From Carnegiea gigantea (taxonomy: Eukaryota > Streptophyta > Magnoliopsida > Caryophyllales > Cactaceae): a stretch of 64,000 nt of DNA. This document shows positions 47,720-58,883 of this stretch, piece by piece. Under the pieces are notes generated by a model. That model made no database searches, had not been told where the DNA came from, and was given only the letters and a program-made list of their open reading frames with translations. Position numbers and translations under genes: made by a program. Where the stretch lies: the NCBI GenBank assembly GCA_029747015.1, contig JAKOGI010002288.1:59537-123536 (forward strand). The letters run 5' to 3'. Every line of letters begins with the position of its first letter. The first letter of the stretch is position 1.

Positions 47720-49575
47720 AGAATTGTATCCATTCTACTTGTCAAACCAATTAACACACATATTTAACTCTTTAGAGCTAGACCTAACCTCATAATTCAC
47801 ACTAATCTCTAGCTCTCGTAAAGGAGCTAGAGAAAGAGGGGAGCCAGTGATAATGTGCACTATACTAGGGGATTCCATGGTCAAACTCATCTTAACAAGA
47901 GGTCTGGGTGCATGAGCAGGTGAAGAAAAGTCTATCTTACCTTCAAAGTCACACATAGAATAGCTAACAAAAATGTTAGGACTCAAAAGGGAAGAAGATT
48001 CCGAGTGACCCAAAGCACATGGTCCAAGTGTGGTATAGACTAAGGTTAGTCTCATCCAAATCAGGTGCAGGGCACTCCTTTTGTTTCTAAACCAATTATA
48101 AAAACTAGTTGAACATATCACCTAATCATATGCACCATTGAATTAAATGTAGTTCTATGCTATTTGTAATTTCATATCTCAGTTGAACGTATTGAGGGCA
48201 TGAGTCAAAGTTATTGTTAAAAGTATGACACAAGTCACATGTGATAGGGACATATTCACTCAAGGGGAGGGGTATAGGGTGTTGCAAACATTTTCTTCCC
48301 AATAAGATCTAACATGAAAAGCACACAAATCAGGAAAGGACACTCCAGAGGCACAACTAGTCTTTTCTAACTTATAAGTGTCCTTGCCTACTCACCAAAG
48401 CAAATCCATAACCTCGTCAACATTTCTTGAAAGAAACCCCGAATATAATTAAAGAGTTTGAGTCTTACCATTAATCCCATATTAATAATGCTCAAAATTT
48501 CTAACTTCCCTATGCAATAACGAAATTGACCAATAAAATTATTTAGGTGGTCAAAAGAGCTCCAGAAACATCCATACTCATGATGGTGAAAGTAAAAAGA
48601 TAGATATATATCTTTGTCAAAAAGTTTTGCTTTTTATGAATTTTTTAACTAAAAGGCAATAAAACAAGAAAACTGGATGGGAAGATTCTAATCTACAAAC
48701 AAAATTATGAAACTAATCTACTAGTAGAAATTATGTGAACAACCACAATAAACAAACAAAAAGAAAAATAGTGAACTAAATACAAACCACTGTCAGTTGC
48801 AATGGTACCAAAAACTTGTACAATCCTAAGAATGACATAGAGTTCTACCACAAGGGTATAGTTCTCAACAAGAATACTTGAGGCTCAAACCCATAGTGAT
48901 GCAGTTAAATCTAGAGTTCTATGTTAACTACTAACCCATAGTACCAAAATTGAAAGCACTAAACATGAAACAGAAATTACTCAACTTACAGAAATTGAAT
49001 CTAACCTAAACATGATTAAATCTACAAATTAAACGACTACTGATATGCAAATCATCAGAATGATTCAAAAAGTACTAAGCTAGAATCAAGACAAGGAAGA
49101 AAGAAGGCAAATAGATTATCAAGAGATTGATTAATATATTGAAAAGCATAAATTGACAGTTGAATCAAATTTATCAATAGAAACTACAAGTTGAATTAAA
49201 TCTACATACTTGAATCAAATGCTTTAACATAATTAAACTAAACTAATCTACTCCTAAAATCTAAACTAAAGTTGTTCTAAGTTATTTCTAAAGTTACCCC
49301 TACCTCATTACAGTGAAGAATTGTTGAATTGATGAGGGTACGTAAGACCTAGTTTATATTAGTGATAGTCATCCTATACTTTCCAAATTCCCTGATTTCT
49401 TATTTTCCAAGCCTCCACTTCACCTTGCTTACAAGGTTCCACTTAGTTTCCTAATTGTAATCCAATGCCTTGTCTTCCTAGTTCTACTTGATTTTCAAAT
49501 TGCAATCCATCGCCTTCTAATTTGTGATTAGCGATTTAAATCAGATGATTTGCTTGCCTTGCTGAATTAGGCATG
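47720..49575 (-). mobile_element. Athila/Tat-type fragment F (5' end of element)
   Basis: A minus-strand PBS-like TGGTACCATTGCAA lies at 48810-48797. The LTR-like sequence to its right (48817 to about 49575) and non-coding internal sequence to its left are consistent with the 5' end of an Athila/Tat element. The internal part ends abruptly near 47720. A 128-codon minus-strand frame (48121-47735) has no recognised domain, though the family position suggests an internal coding remnant. Confidence 0.55.
48797..48810 (-). other. Primer-binding site of fragment F
   Basis: The minus strand reads TGGTACCATTGCAA, a decayed TGGCGCCGTTGCC type. It lies six bases left of the TG at 48817 where the LTR is taken to start, the same spacing as in element A. 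Confidence 0.6.
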
Positions 49576-49577
49576 CA

Positions 49578-49715
49578 TGTGATCTACTGCGAGACTGCCC
49601 ACTTAGGTCACTTAATAGAGGAAAAGGACCTTAATGTAAATTGATGTATTTTTACTTCTATATAATAGTTTGGTTCCCATATTGGGTGAGCCAAACACTT
49701 CCAAAATCCTTCACA
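49578..49715 (+). repeat. Copia 5' LTR, right end (left border uncertain)
   Basis: The PBS at 49716 fixes the right end (TTCACA). A TATA-like CTATATAATAG lies at 49656-49666. The start at TGTGATCTACTGC is only one candidate. The LTR could be longer, for instance from 49322, because no second copy is present. Confidence 0.45.
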
Positions 49716-49727
49716 TGGTGTCAGAGC
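49716..49727 (+). other. Primer-binding site of copia fragment
   Basis: TGGTGTCAGAGC, one base from the tRNA-Met type TGGTATCAGAGC. It directly follows the LTR end. Confidence 0.85.
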
Positions 49728-50159
49728 ACATCTGATCCCTTTTTCAAAGAAAAAACCCTAGTTCCTCCCCCCTGAACCCTAGCTTGCACCATAGCTGCCA
49801 CCGGCGGTAGCCCATGAACGCTTGGGACTGGGTCATCGTACTTCTATCCGCCGCCAGGGTTCACTCAGTCCTCTTCCTTGCTTCCGCCCGTCTACTCTCT
49901 CCCTCAATCCTCTTTGCTTTCTCACCTGGGGTTCTCTTTGCCTGAAACTGTTATGGCCATATCCTTTCCACCACAGCCCACCATGCCGCTAAGCCTCTAC
50001 CTGTAACTGTTGACTGGCTGGGTGCCGCCGCCGCTAAGTGGCCCTCTCGGCTTTGGCATGCCCTCTTTGGCTATGTTGTTGAGTGTTTTGAGTGGCAACC
50101 TGATGTGGGGTGTTGCTTCATCCCTCCTTCCTGGGTTACCCTCTACAAACCCTCACCCT

Positions 50160-51020
50160 TGGGCAATAATATCAAATTTTTCATTACCACTGTTTTGAAA
50201 ATGTTGACGATTTCTTGTCTGGAAGACACAATTTTGTCCCTTTTTTGTCATGAATCAATTGCATGGCCTTGTTGATGGCATGATCGTTGAGCCGCCCATG
50301 CAAATGTTGAGCTCGCCTAACACGCCTCAAACTCGACGCATACTCTTTGGGTTCGTCTGGATCAATCAATTCGAGCTTAGTTGTTTACCACCATCTCAAA
50401 AGATCACCTTACTGAAGTTCGAGACTTGCCGCATTCCTTCACTATATGGCATCGTCTTGAATCCTAATTTAATTATGCCAGTTTGGCTCGTGCAATGGAC
50501 TTGAAGCATCTATTGATGAATCTTAACAAGCCTGAGAGTTAGCTTATGGATGATTTCTTTGTGGTGTCAAAAACATAGCAGACTCCCTTGCTGCTATTTA
50601 CTCTGCTGTGTCTGACTTATATTTAATTCAATATACCCTCAATGCTTTGGATTCTGACTATGACAGTTTTGTAGATGCTTTTACTCACATGCCTAGAATG
50701 CTTACTTTTGATGATGTTCATAACAAGCTACTCGTTCACGAGCGCCGTCTTCAGTTCCTAAAACTACACAACATTGGGTCTCTAACTCATCCTGCATTTG
50801 TTTCGATCCACTACTATTTCTTTGGGTGATGTTGGCTCAAACTCCCAGGCACAGGTTTCTAATACTGGTCTTAGGAAGAACAATAAAATAATCGTGGGAA
50901 GAGTAAGAGAAACAACAAAGGAAATAACCATTCCAACAAAAACGCCTCCTAGACAGCCCCTACTGCTCGATGTATGCCTACAAGTTTTGTATTATGTGAT
51001 TAAGAACTATGTAGAGGCTT
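50160..51020 (+). pseudogene. Ty1/copia gag fragment
   Basis: Across frames the region reads LLPPSQKI and TISKDHLTEVRDLPHS-like text, then an FNYASLARAMDLKHLLMNL segment. At 50608-50829 comes YTLNALDSDYDSFVDAFTHM and DVHNKLLVHERRLQFL. This is the UBN2-type gag domain of plant copia elements. A degenerate CCHC region follows near 50965-51015, with two of its metal ligands lost. The coding sequence ends abruptly where the TIR element begins at 51032, and protease, integrase and RT are not found on the other side. The proline-rich N-terminal region before it (49750-50160) is also broken. Confidence 0.82.
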
Positions 51021-51215
51021 GACTTATATAAAGGCCCTGTTCTTCATAGGTATATTGCAGGTGTGGAATAGGTAGGAGTTGGAATAAGTCGGAAGAAATG
51101 GGTGAGAGTGGATAGAAGTGGGAACAAGTGGGTGGAAATGGGTAGAAGTGGTTTGTCAGATATAGGAGTGGGAAGGAGTGGGAGTATTGATATTAGTATG
51201 TTAACAATTTGTTTA

Positions 51216-51216
51216 A

Positions 51217-51280
<64 letters not shown>

Positions 51281-51281
51281 G
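51216..51281. repeat. (AAT)n microsatellite, 66 bp
   Basis: A pure AAT triplet run at the left edge of the A/T-rich core, just inside the GGAGTGGGAA subterminal block. Confidence 0.97.
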
Positions 51282-51582
51282 TGGCAGTAGTAGTAATAAT
51301 AATATTATTATAATTATTAATTAATTAATTAATAATAGATTCACCCTAATAATAATTATTAATACTAACAATTAAAAATAATAACTACAATAATAATTCT
51401 TATTCATATTGGCAACAATAATAATCAATAATATTAATATTAATGACAAACTTAATATTAATATTAATAATTACTATCGATTATTAATATTAGTAGTAAT
51501 AATAATTATTATAATAACAATTATTATTAGAAAAGAATATTAGCAATAATTATAGCAATAATTATTATTCAAATTAATAACA

Positions 51583-51635
<53 letters not shown>

Positions 51636-51657
51636 TACTACTACTACTACTACTACT
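51583..51657. repeat. Compound (TTA)n(CTA)n microsatellite
   Basis: TTA triplets (51583-51633) pass without interruption into eight CTA units (51634-51657). The A/T core may have spread from runs such as this and 51216-51281. Confidence 0.95.
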
Positions 51658-54290
51658 GTAAATAATACTATTTATTGACATTGATACTGATAATAATAAA
51701 AATAACTAATTACAAATATTAACAATAATTAATTATAATAAAAAATAATTAATAATACTTAGAATGGTAATCATTATTAAAACTATTATTAAGTATAACA
51801 ATTATTATTAATTAATAATTAATCAATTAATTAATCATAATTATTATTATTATTATTATTGTTGTAAAAATAATTACTATTATCCTTTTAACAATCAGTA
51901 ATAACTAATAATAATAACAATAATAACAATAATAATAACTATTATTATTATTATTGACAAATTATTATAATAATAAAAATTGTTAACAATGAAAATAATA
52001 ATGAATCATTAATAATCATTTTTATTAATATTAATGCCAATAGTTAACAATAATAATTATAAAACTGATTCTTACCAATATTAATAATTACAAATAACCA
52101 CATTAATTTTTAATATTAATAATAATTGCTATTATTAGTAAAATTAATATTATTAGAAATACTAATAATTTTTAATGACTAATAATATTAATAATAACTA
52201 TTACAATTAAGGATTATTATTACTATTAACATATGTTAATAATAAGTTCAATAATAATTATAATTAATATTAATTTTTATCATTAATTTCAATAAAAAGA
52301 AAAATAATTAATACAAATATTGAAAATAATAAAAATCACTAATTACTAATATTAATAATAATTAGTAATTCTAAAAGTAATAATTAATAATATTAAATAA
52401 AATAAATAAAAACTTATTTACAATAGTAATAATAATTAACATTATTAATAAGTATTATTTTAAAATTAATTAATTAATATTAATACTTAATTATAATTAT
52501 ATTTTAAATATTAAAAATAATTACTATTAATGTTATTATTAATTTGCAATAATTACGATAATAATAACAATTACCAATCAATAATAAAGATAATAATATT
52601 CATTAATCATAATTATTATTATTATTAATGATAATGATAATAATCATTATAGTTAATAATATTTGTCAAGATAATTGTCAATATTAATAATGACGATCAT
52701 TAATACTGACATTAATAATAATAGTAATAGTAATTATTATTATAATTATAATTATTATAATAGTTATTATTATTAATGAATATTTGTAATATTCACATAA
52801 TAATCGATAATATTGTTTATCATAATTATCATACTAATTATTAATATTAATAAAAATTAATAATTTGAAAATTAATATTAATATGAAAATTAATATTAAT
52901 ATTAATAATTGCTATTAATTATGTATATTAATGAATAATAAAAATAATAAAATTTAATAATTAGTAGAATTAATAATAATTTGTAATTTTTAAAAGAATA
53001 ATTCACAATATTGAGAATAATAATAAATATATTTATTAATATTATTGATAATAATTGATGTCAATAGTTATCAATAATAATTATTATTTAAAATTAATTA
53101 ATTGGTAGTAATTAATTATTGTTATTGTTAAAAGTTAAAATAATAAGTATCAACGTTATTATTAATTGATAATTATTAAAATAAAACTAATTAATAATTA
53201 ACAATAATTGTTATTATAATATCAATTATTAATTAATATAAATTTAATAATTAAAAGTAATTTCTCCAATGAAGAATAATAATAATACTCATAATAACTT
53301 TTTAATATTAAATTAAAAGAAATATTAAAAGCAATAATAATTACTATTATCAATATTAATAATAATAATTATTATAATTATTGTAATAATAATAGTTATT
53401 ACTAAGGCAAATTAGTGATGATTATGATAATAATTAATACTAATGTTAATAATCTTTATTGTTATTGCTGCTATTAAAAATAACAATTATTAATGCTAAT
53501 ATTAATGGAACAATATTAATGATATTAATATTAGTTAATAATAAATATTAGTAATAATTATAAGTAATTTTTATAGTAATGGTAATTATTAATTAATAAT
53601 AAGAATAATAAATAATAATAATGAATTAGTAATGTCAATAATAATTAACAATAATAATTACAACAATAATTATTATTAATATTAATAGTTGTTATCATAA
53701 TAATTATTAATATTAATTATTTTTAATATTAATGTTAATGTCAATAATCGATAGTAGTTTATAATAATAATTATTATAATTATTATTATTATTGAAAATA
53801 ATAGTTATTGTTAATATTAATGAATAAAAAATTACTAATTATTAATGATAAATATTAATAAAAATAATAATGAAGAATGTTAAGAATGATAATAATTGTT
53901 AATTGTATTAATAATAATAATTAATAAAAATAATCATTAATATTAATCACTATTATCTGATAATTGATTAATAATAAAATAAATAATCATAATGGTAATG
54001 ATAAATCATAATAATTAATTAATAATAATGATTAATTATTAATAAATGAATAATTAATCTTAATAATAATAATTAATATTAATATTAGTAATAATTAATA
54101 ATAATAATTCCAATGATAAAGATCGTAATAAAAGTTGGTAGGAGTGGAAAAGAGTGGTATTTATTTTTAAGAGTGGGAAGGAGTAGGTAGGAGTAGGAAG
54201 AAGTGAAAAGGAGTGGGAAGGAATGGAAAGGGTATGAAAAAGTTGGAAGGAGTGTGGTGGGTTGACTTAGCTACGAGAAGAATAGGGCCT

Positions 54291-54409
54291 AAAGATGATT
54301 TGAAAGCAAGAACATCGAAATCAAAACTAGAAATAGTGAGCTTTCTTACAACTCATGGAAGGTGAGTCATTTCTATTATACATTAGATACTATGAGTTTC
54401 TAAAGATTA
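54291..54409. other. 119-bp spacer between the two TIR elements
   Basis: AAAGATGA opens it and AAAGATTA closes it (54402-54409), each directly against an AGGCCC end. This might be chance or a trace of their insertion. It has no coding content. Confidence 0.5.
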
Positions 54410-55519
54410 AGGCCCTATTCTTTTTTGCGATTAGGAAGATTTAGCTTACAGCGTACATCTCCCTGCAGCTCCTTACAACTTCTTACATCTCTTTGCAGTT
54501 TCTTATATCTTCTTAAATCTCCTTATATTTTTTTTTTTATAACATTCAACTTATCATCTATTTTATTCCCATATTTATATATAAATATGTATATAGTGTT
54601 TATATACTACTAATATGAAAAATTTTACAACTTTTTATGAATATAATATTTGTATAAACATAAAAATAGAATTTAGCAATATAAATTAATGTTTGAGCTT
54701 CAACATGAAGCATATATGTCACCATAGATAGACTAAGTCAACATGTTTTAAACTTGTGATATAAAAATCTCATTTATCTTTGAGTTTTGACGTGAATCAT
54801 GCAGGAAAATAGTCAAACTATAGGTGATAAAAAATATTTTAGCTATTTCACCCATAAGTTTATCCATGATAACTTGATTGCTATCATCGTTCAATTGAAT
54901 ATTGAATTGAATTTAATTCCAAAATATTTAATTCAAATAGGATTTCCTTTTTAGGGTTCTAGTCAATTTGGTTGAGAAAAATTGTGATTATTTTTTTTAA
55001 TTTTCTTATAGAGAGGTGAAACTAATGTTAATACCAAAAAATCACTTCAACTGCAGAACATATTTGGTGCTAGATATTTAGTGGCTTGAATTTATCTTAT
55101 TGATATTTAATTAACTTGTTTAAATGTTTATTTTCATTAGTTATGTTATTTCAATATTATTTTTATTATCTAAAATGATAATTGTAGAAATTTTTTTTTT
55201 GTGTAAGGTTAAAATATAATTTGTTTTGTGATATTATAAAATTTATTTCATAAATATGAGTGATACACGTAATTTATTTTCATGAAACAATTTTTTAAAG
55301 ACCAACAATTATACATACATATCTAAAAATTATACTATACAACTTTTTAATAATTCAACAACTTCTTACTCTATCTTTATACTTTCTTACAGCTCCTTAC
55401 AGCTTTTCATATTTTCTTACAACTTTTTACATCTTTTTATAATTTCTTACATTTTCTTATAGATGTTTGCATTTTCTTATAGTTTACCGCAGCATTTTAT
55501 CGAAAAAAGAACAGGCCCT
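54410..55519. mobile_element. Second AGGCCCT TIR element (1,110 bp)
   Basis: The ends AGGCCCTATTCTTTTTT and AGGGCCTGTTCTTTTTT (minus strand) are inverted repeats, and the core AGGSCCTRTTCTT equals that of the element at 51032-54290. Subterminal blocks of CTTACAGCTCCTTACA and CTTACATCT-type repeats occupy both ends in the same orientation. The middle is A/T-rich and non-coding. It is a non-autonomous family member. No clear target duplication was found. Confidence 0.82.
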
Positions 55520-56344
55520 GAATTTGAACTGCAATTGCCAATTGATATTATTTTATTCTTAAAAAAAGGCCTTCAGTTTCGATTTGAATAGTTTCGTATG
55601 TTTGACAACCAGGTGCACATATGCAATTTGATTTATAAAACCATGCACAGGGAACAGGGCAAGACACGCGAACCAGAATTTGCATCTGAGCGAGCCGAGC
55701 TGAGCCAGGCCCACAGGTTGTGCAGCGGGCGAACCTCACTAGCGGCTCGCTCCTTGGCTGTGGGGGCAAGCGGCTCACTCCTTTAATTTCTCTCTTTGAT
55801 TGGCCCTTCAATTGCATTTTGCCGGTTGAAGAAAGCCCATAGCTGGCTGTGGTTTGGGAAGGAAAAGAGGATGAGAGATAAAGGAGTAGAGGAAGAAGAT
55901 AGGGTTCGAAGACTTCCAGCAGATTGGGAATAAAAGAGTATTTTTTGATTATTTTCTAGGGAAAAGGGGGTGGTGGTTTCATGATATTATTACAGAAATA
56001 TTTTTGTTATTAAATTAATATGTTTTTAAAAAACTTTGTTAACATAAATAATTATTCAATTTTTCAGAAAATTTATAAATTATTTTCACAACTCATTTGC
56101 ACAAATAATAATACAAAATAGAATAGAAAAATTAATTAAATATATTTAATGGTGAATTTTATAGATATTATTTTATATGGTGAGTTAATATTATAAATTT
56201 TACTTTGTACAAGACAAAATTTAAGAATCAAAAAACTAACTCGAGATCATGTGGAAGGAATAGCCCGCTACTTCAACCAAAATTGTGGATCATCATTTGC
56301 ACATGCGAGAATTAAGCGCGCATGTGTGTGTCCACTGATATTTT
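55520..56344. other. Upstream non-coding region of the probable gene
   Basis: It contains a moderately GC-rich patch (55600-55800) with GCGAGCC, GAGCCGAG and GCGGCTCGC words and otherwise A/T-rich DNA. The two ORFs there (55598-55786 plus and 55817-55548 minus) overlap on opposite strands and match no family. Confidence 0.5.
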
Positions 56345-56530
56345 GCAGGCAGTGCGGGTGTGGCTTCACTAAATGCCATCCTCTTCCCAACCAACCAAGC
56401 AACTGTTTCTGGCCGGTTCAAAGTCCAAGCCCATTTGCCAAATGGCCGTAGCATATACAGCATTCACCAAAACCCTTCCTCTATAAGTAACAAGAAGACG
56501 CCCCCCTTCGCATACCACTTTACATCCTAA
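56345..56530 (+). repeat. 186-bp tandem duplication, copy 1
   Basis: It begins GCAGGCAGTGCGGGTG and ends ACATCCTAA. It repeats without visible mismatch at 56531-56716. It includes CTATAAGTAA (56481-56490), a TATA-like box. Confidence 0.96.
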
Positions 56531-56716
56531 GCAGGCAGTGCGGGTGTGGCTTCACTAAATGCCATCCTCTTCCCAACCAACCAAGCAACTGTTTCTGGCC
56601 GGTTCAAAGTCCAAGCCCATTTGCCAAATGGCCGTAGCATATACAGCATTCACCAAAACCCTTCCTCTATAAGTAACAAGAAGACGCCCCCCTTCGCATA
56701 CCACTTTACATCCTAA
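56531..56716 (+). repeat. 186-bp tandem duplication, copy 2
   Basis: Directly adjacent identical copy of 56345-56530. Its TATA-like CTATAAGTAA falls at 56667-56676, 275 bp before the gene's ATG. Identity over 186 bp means a very recent duplication or an assembly join. Confidence 0.96.
56667..56676 (+). promoter_or_regulatory. Proximal TATA-like box of the gene at 56951
   Basis: CTATAAGTAA in a C-rich and A-rich setting, followed by a CT-rich leader (CTCTCTCTCTC at 56781-56792), as in many plant 5' leaders. A second copy lies 186 bp upstream because of the tandem duplication. Confidence 0.55.
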
Positions 56717-56950
56717 GCCAATTAAATTTCTTACTTAACGCCCTCTCTCATTTCCTCTGGAAAGCAAAGAGAAACTAACTCCTCTCTCTCTCCGTGTTCA
56801 TCTTTTTTGGGCACATACAACTGGCCAAGGACACAACTGAAGAGGGTTAAAGGCACCAAAAGCGCCTTTAAATTAGCTTCCGCTTAATTACACGCATCCC
56901 AGTAGTGTTAAGACTAAATCAGAGAGAAAAATAAAGAGAGGTGTTCGCAG

Positions 56951-57156
56951 ATGGTGTGCTTCTGCTTCTTGGTTGATCAGCAGCGGCTAGTGCAGAGCAG
57001 CAAGCCGGCAGCCGGGATCTGCTCACGGTGCGGGGGTGGCGCAGCGTCGCTGACATGAAGACTGCCACCAGGTTCTGCCATGTCCCTTTGTATTGGAAGT
57101 CTTGGCGAGCCATTATTTGTACCTTTTGTGGAGCTACCCTGAAATCTTACCGTTAG
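56951..57156 (+). pseudogene. Short Cys-rich plant protein gene with one-base frameshift
   Basis: The frame from 56951 reads MVCFCFLVDQQRLVQSSKPA and then CSRCGGG, but stops at TGA 57056-57058. After a one-base shift near 57040 (GCAGCGTCGCT where an extra base is needed) it resumes MKTATRFCHVPLYWKSW and ends CTFCGATLKSYR with TAG at 57154-57156. With that base the product would be 68 residues. I recognise a conserved short angiosperm protein of unknown function beginning MVCFCFLVDQ. Two CxxC pairs (residues 24-27 and near the C-terminus) suggest a small zinc-binding fold, by inference. The tract lies in a G/C-rich spot, so a sequencing indel is possible; otherwise it is a recent pseudogene. 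A minus-strand ORF (57113-56919) is its shadow. Confidence 0.75.
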
Positions 57157-57775
57157 ATTCGCACTTCCTTTTTTCTCTGATTTGGAAGAAGTGTATGTTG
57201 TTGTTGCTGTGATATAATGGTCATATGTGACATCCTAATTTCTATGGATATAACATAACATAAATGGAATTGCTCAGCTTGGATTTGCCAGTATATGCTT
57301 CCCCATTACTCGCAACAAGCTTTGTAGGTTATCATGTGTTTTTGATCTGGTTAGAAATAAGAATAACCAATGTTATATGGTGAAGTAATTATTAACTGTC
57401 TTCTGCCTCTACGTTAGGTAATAGCTAGTAGCCAGCAAGGATGCCAGCTTTAATCTTCTTTTCTTCCCTTTTTTTTCGTTGGCGCCGCGGCCCCCCGGGG
57501 GGGGGGGGGGTGTGGGGAAGACCGGAAAGCTGTTCGTTTTCTCCCAAATGAATTACGCCATTATAGTCATTAGCAAGGACCCATATAAATAAAAAGGAAA
57601 AAAGCCATTAACATCTAAAATGTGAAAATGGCATATGGTTAATGAAGGCCATTGGTCTTTACACTGTTTAAAAATAATTAATACATTATGTACTGAACAA
57701 AGAAAAAATGTTGTTATTGACTATTGTAACTTGTAAGGGTGTACGCATTTTGCATAATACAAAATTATCATATTA
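57157..57775 (+). other. 3' flank of the gene, with G/C tract
   Basis: Likely 3' untranslated and intergenic sequence, with no further ORF. It includes the GC-tract at 57480-57512. Confidence 0.5.
57480..57512. repeat. GGCGCCGCGGCCCCCC-G14 tract
   Basis: A run of CG-rich sequence passing into about 14 consecutive G in an otherwise A/T-rich region. It could form a stable secondary structure or a G-quadruplex, or be an assembly artefact. Confidence 0.85.
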
Positions 57776-57806
57776 CTAGGTTTTAAACCTGTGTTATGTG
57801 CGGGTT
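57776..57806 (-). mobile_element. Helitron-type 3' terminus
   Basis: On the minus strand a hairpin with arms AACCCG and CAGGTT (57806-57785) is followed by TTAAAAC and CTAG, then T. A short stem-loop about 10 bp before CTRR next to a T is the Helitron 3' signature. The body would extend to the right, but no TC start or replicase frame was identified, so its length is unknown. Confidence 0.6.
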
Positions 57807-58883
57807 AGTTTACAATTGTGTTTTAGTTATAATTTATTTTCTAAATCCTATAATTAAATTGGTAGTTAGTGCTTATTCAAGTTTAGAGATTTAAAATATC
57901 TTCTTGTCTACCACATTAATCAATCAAAAGTCTTTATTTTACCTTAAATGTCACTTTAACTGCCATGTGTCAAAACGACATCATTCATAGTTAATTTTAT
58001 ATATAAATACATGATATGATATGTGCATTTGTCTTTCAATAATAATAAATAAGAACAAATATAACCCATAACAGGACTTACCTATTAGTATGACTCTGTG
58101 TTCATTGAGGTAACTAATGAATCTTTTAACATGACAAGGAATAATTATCAATAATTTGATTATTTCAAACTACCTAATGCATCAACTTGGATCAGATAAA
58201 AACAAGTATTATAAGAGTACTATATACATGATCACCTAAATGTGAAAATCTGGTGCATAATTTCAAACAAATTAATACATACAACTATTAAAAAGACGGC
58301 TATATTATGGCCCAAATGTGAAAATCGCATGCGCCGTTTCAAGTACAATTAACGTCACTGTTAAGAGACGACTATGTTATTACCCAAATATGAAAATGTT
58401 ATAATGTACTATTCTTATTTTAGAGAAATATATGCACGCTCTTATTGGATTTAGTAGTTAGCGTAATTAAAATGGTGTGATAAAAGATTAATCACAATAA
58501 TTTTTATTGTGAGACGAACTTTTTTAAGATCGACTTTTTTGAGATGAACATGACAAAAACATGAATAGTTATTTCTTGCAATTACTGAAAAGTGAGGCTT
58601 CCTTTTTGTAAAGGCCGGAGCAAGCAACTCATGGATAGTAGATTAGAGGCAACAACAGGAATGTCATCTACATGAAAAAGAAACGTATCACATCGGAGAC
58701 ATCTCCACCAGGGTGGGGGAATTTTGTTAGTAATTTGTAAGAGTATCCTAATTCACTGCTATTTGACAGGGATTACGTTTAGTTGATGTTTCTTATGATC
58801 ATGTGAGATACATGGTTTTAACCCCCCCCCCTCCCCCTCAAAAAAGCAAGATATGCGGTCCTTAAATATAGGATGCTTAATAG
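57807..58883. other. Non-coding stretch, perhaps Helitron body
   Basis: A/T-rich with no ORF. ATGTGAAAAT words recur near 58240, 58315 and 58388 with ACCCAAAT or CCTAAAT before them. A poly(C) patch lies at 58822-58839. Confidence 0.4.

Larger units (their letters stand above)
51200..54125. repeat. A/T low-complexity core (about 2.9 kb)
   Basis: The sequence is nearly all A and T, with isolated G or C. It reads as degenerate AAT/ATT triplet repeats with many short palindromes (AATATT, TTAATTAA, ATTAATAAT). There is no ORF above the reporting length on either strand across 3 kb, which itself reflects constant TAA stops. Confidence 0.95.
51032..54290. mobile_element. TIR element filled with A/T triplet repeat (3,259 bp)
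   Basis: The left end AGGCCCTGTTCTT and the right end AGGCCCTATTCTT (minus strand) form inverted repeats. Inside each lie about 150 bp of short GGAGTGGGAA-type repeats, both in the same orientation. The centre, 51200-54125, is almost purely A/T, built of AAT, ATT and TAA triplets and their derivatives, with pure runs at its left part. No ORF or transposase is present. The flanks give only a weak duplication (TAAA on each side if the end is taken at GGCCC), so the superfamily (hAT or PIF/Harbinger) is unresolved. Confidence 0.8.

Noticed and set aside
51200..54125. Possible CRISPR-like or satellite array in the A/T core
   Set aside because: There is no fixed-length repeat with unique spacers and no higher-order unit; it is degenerate triplet repeat.
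55548..55817. 89-codon minus ORF and opposite plus ORF near 55.6 kb
   Set aside because: They overlap on opposite strands in a GC-richer patch, with no domain and no promoter context.
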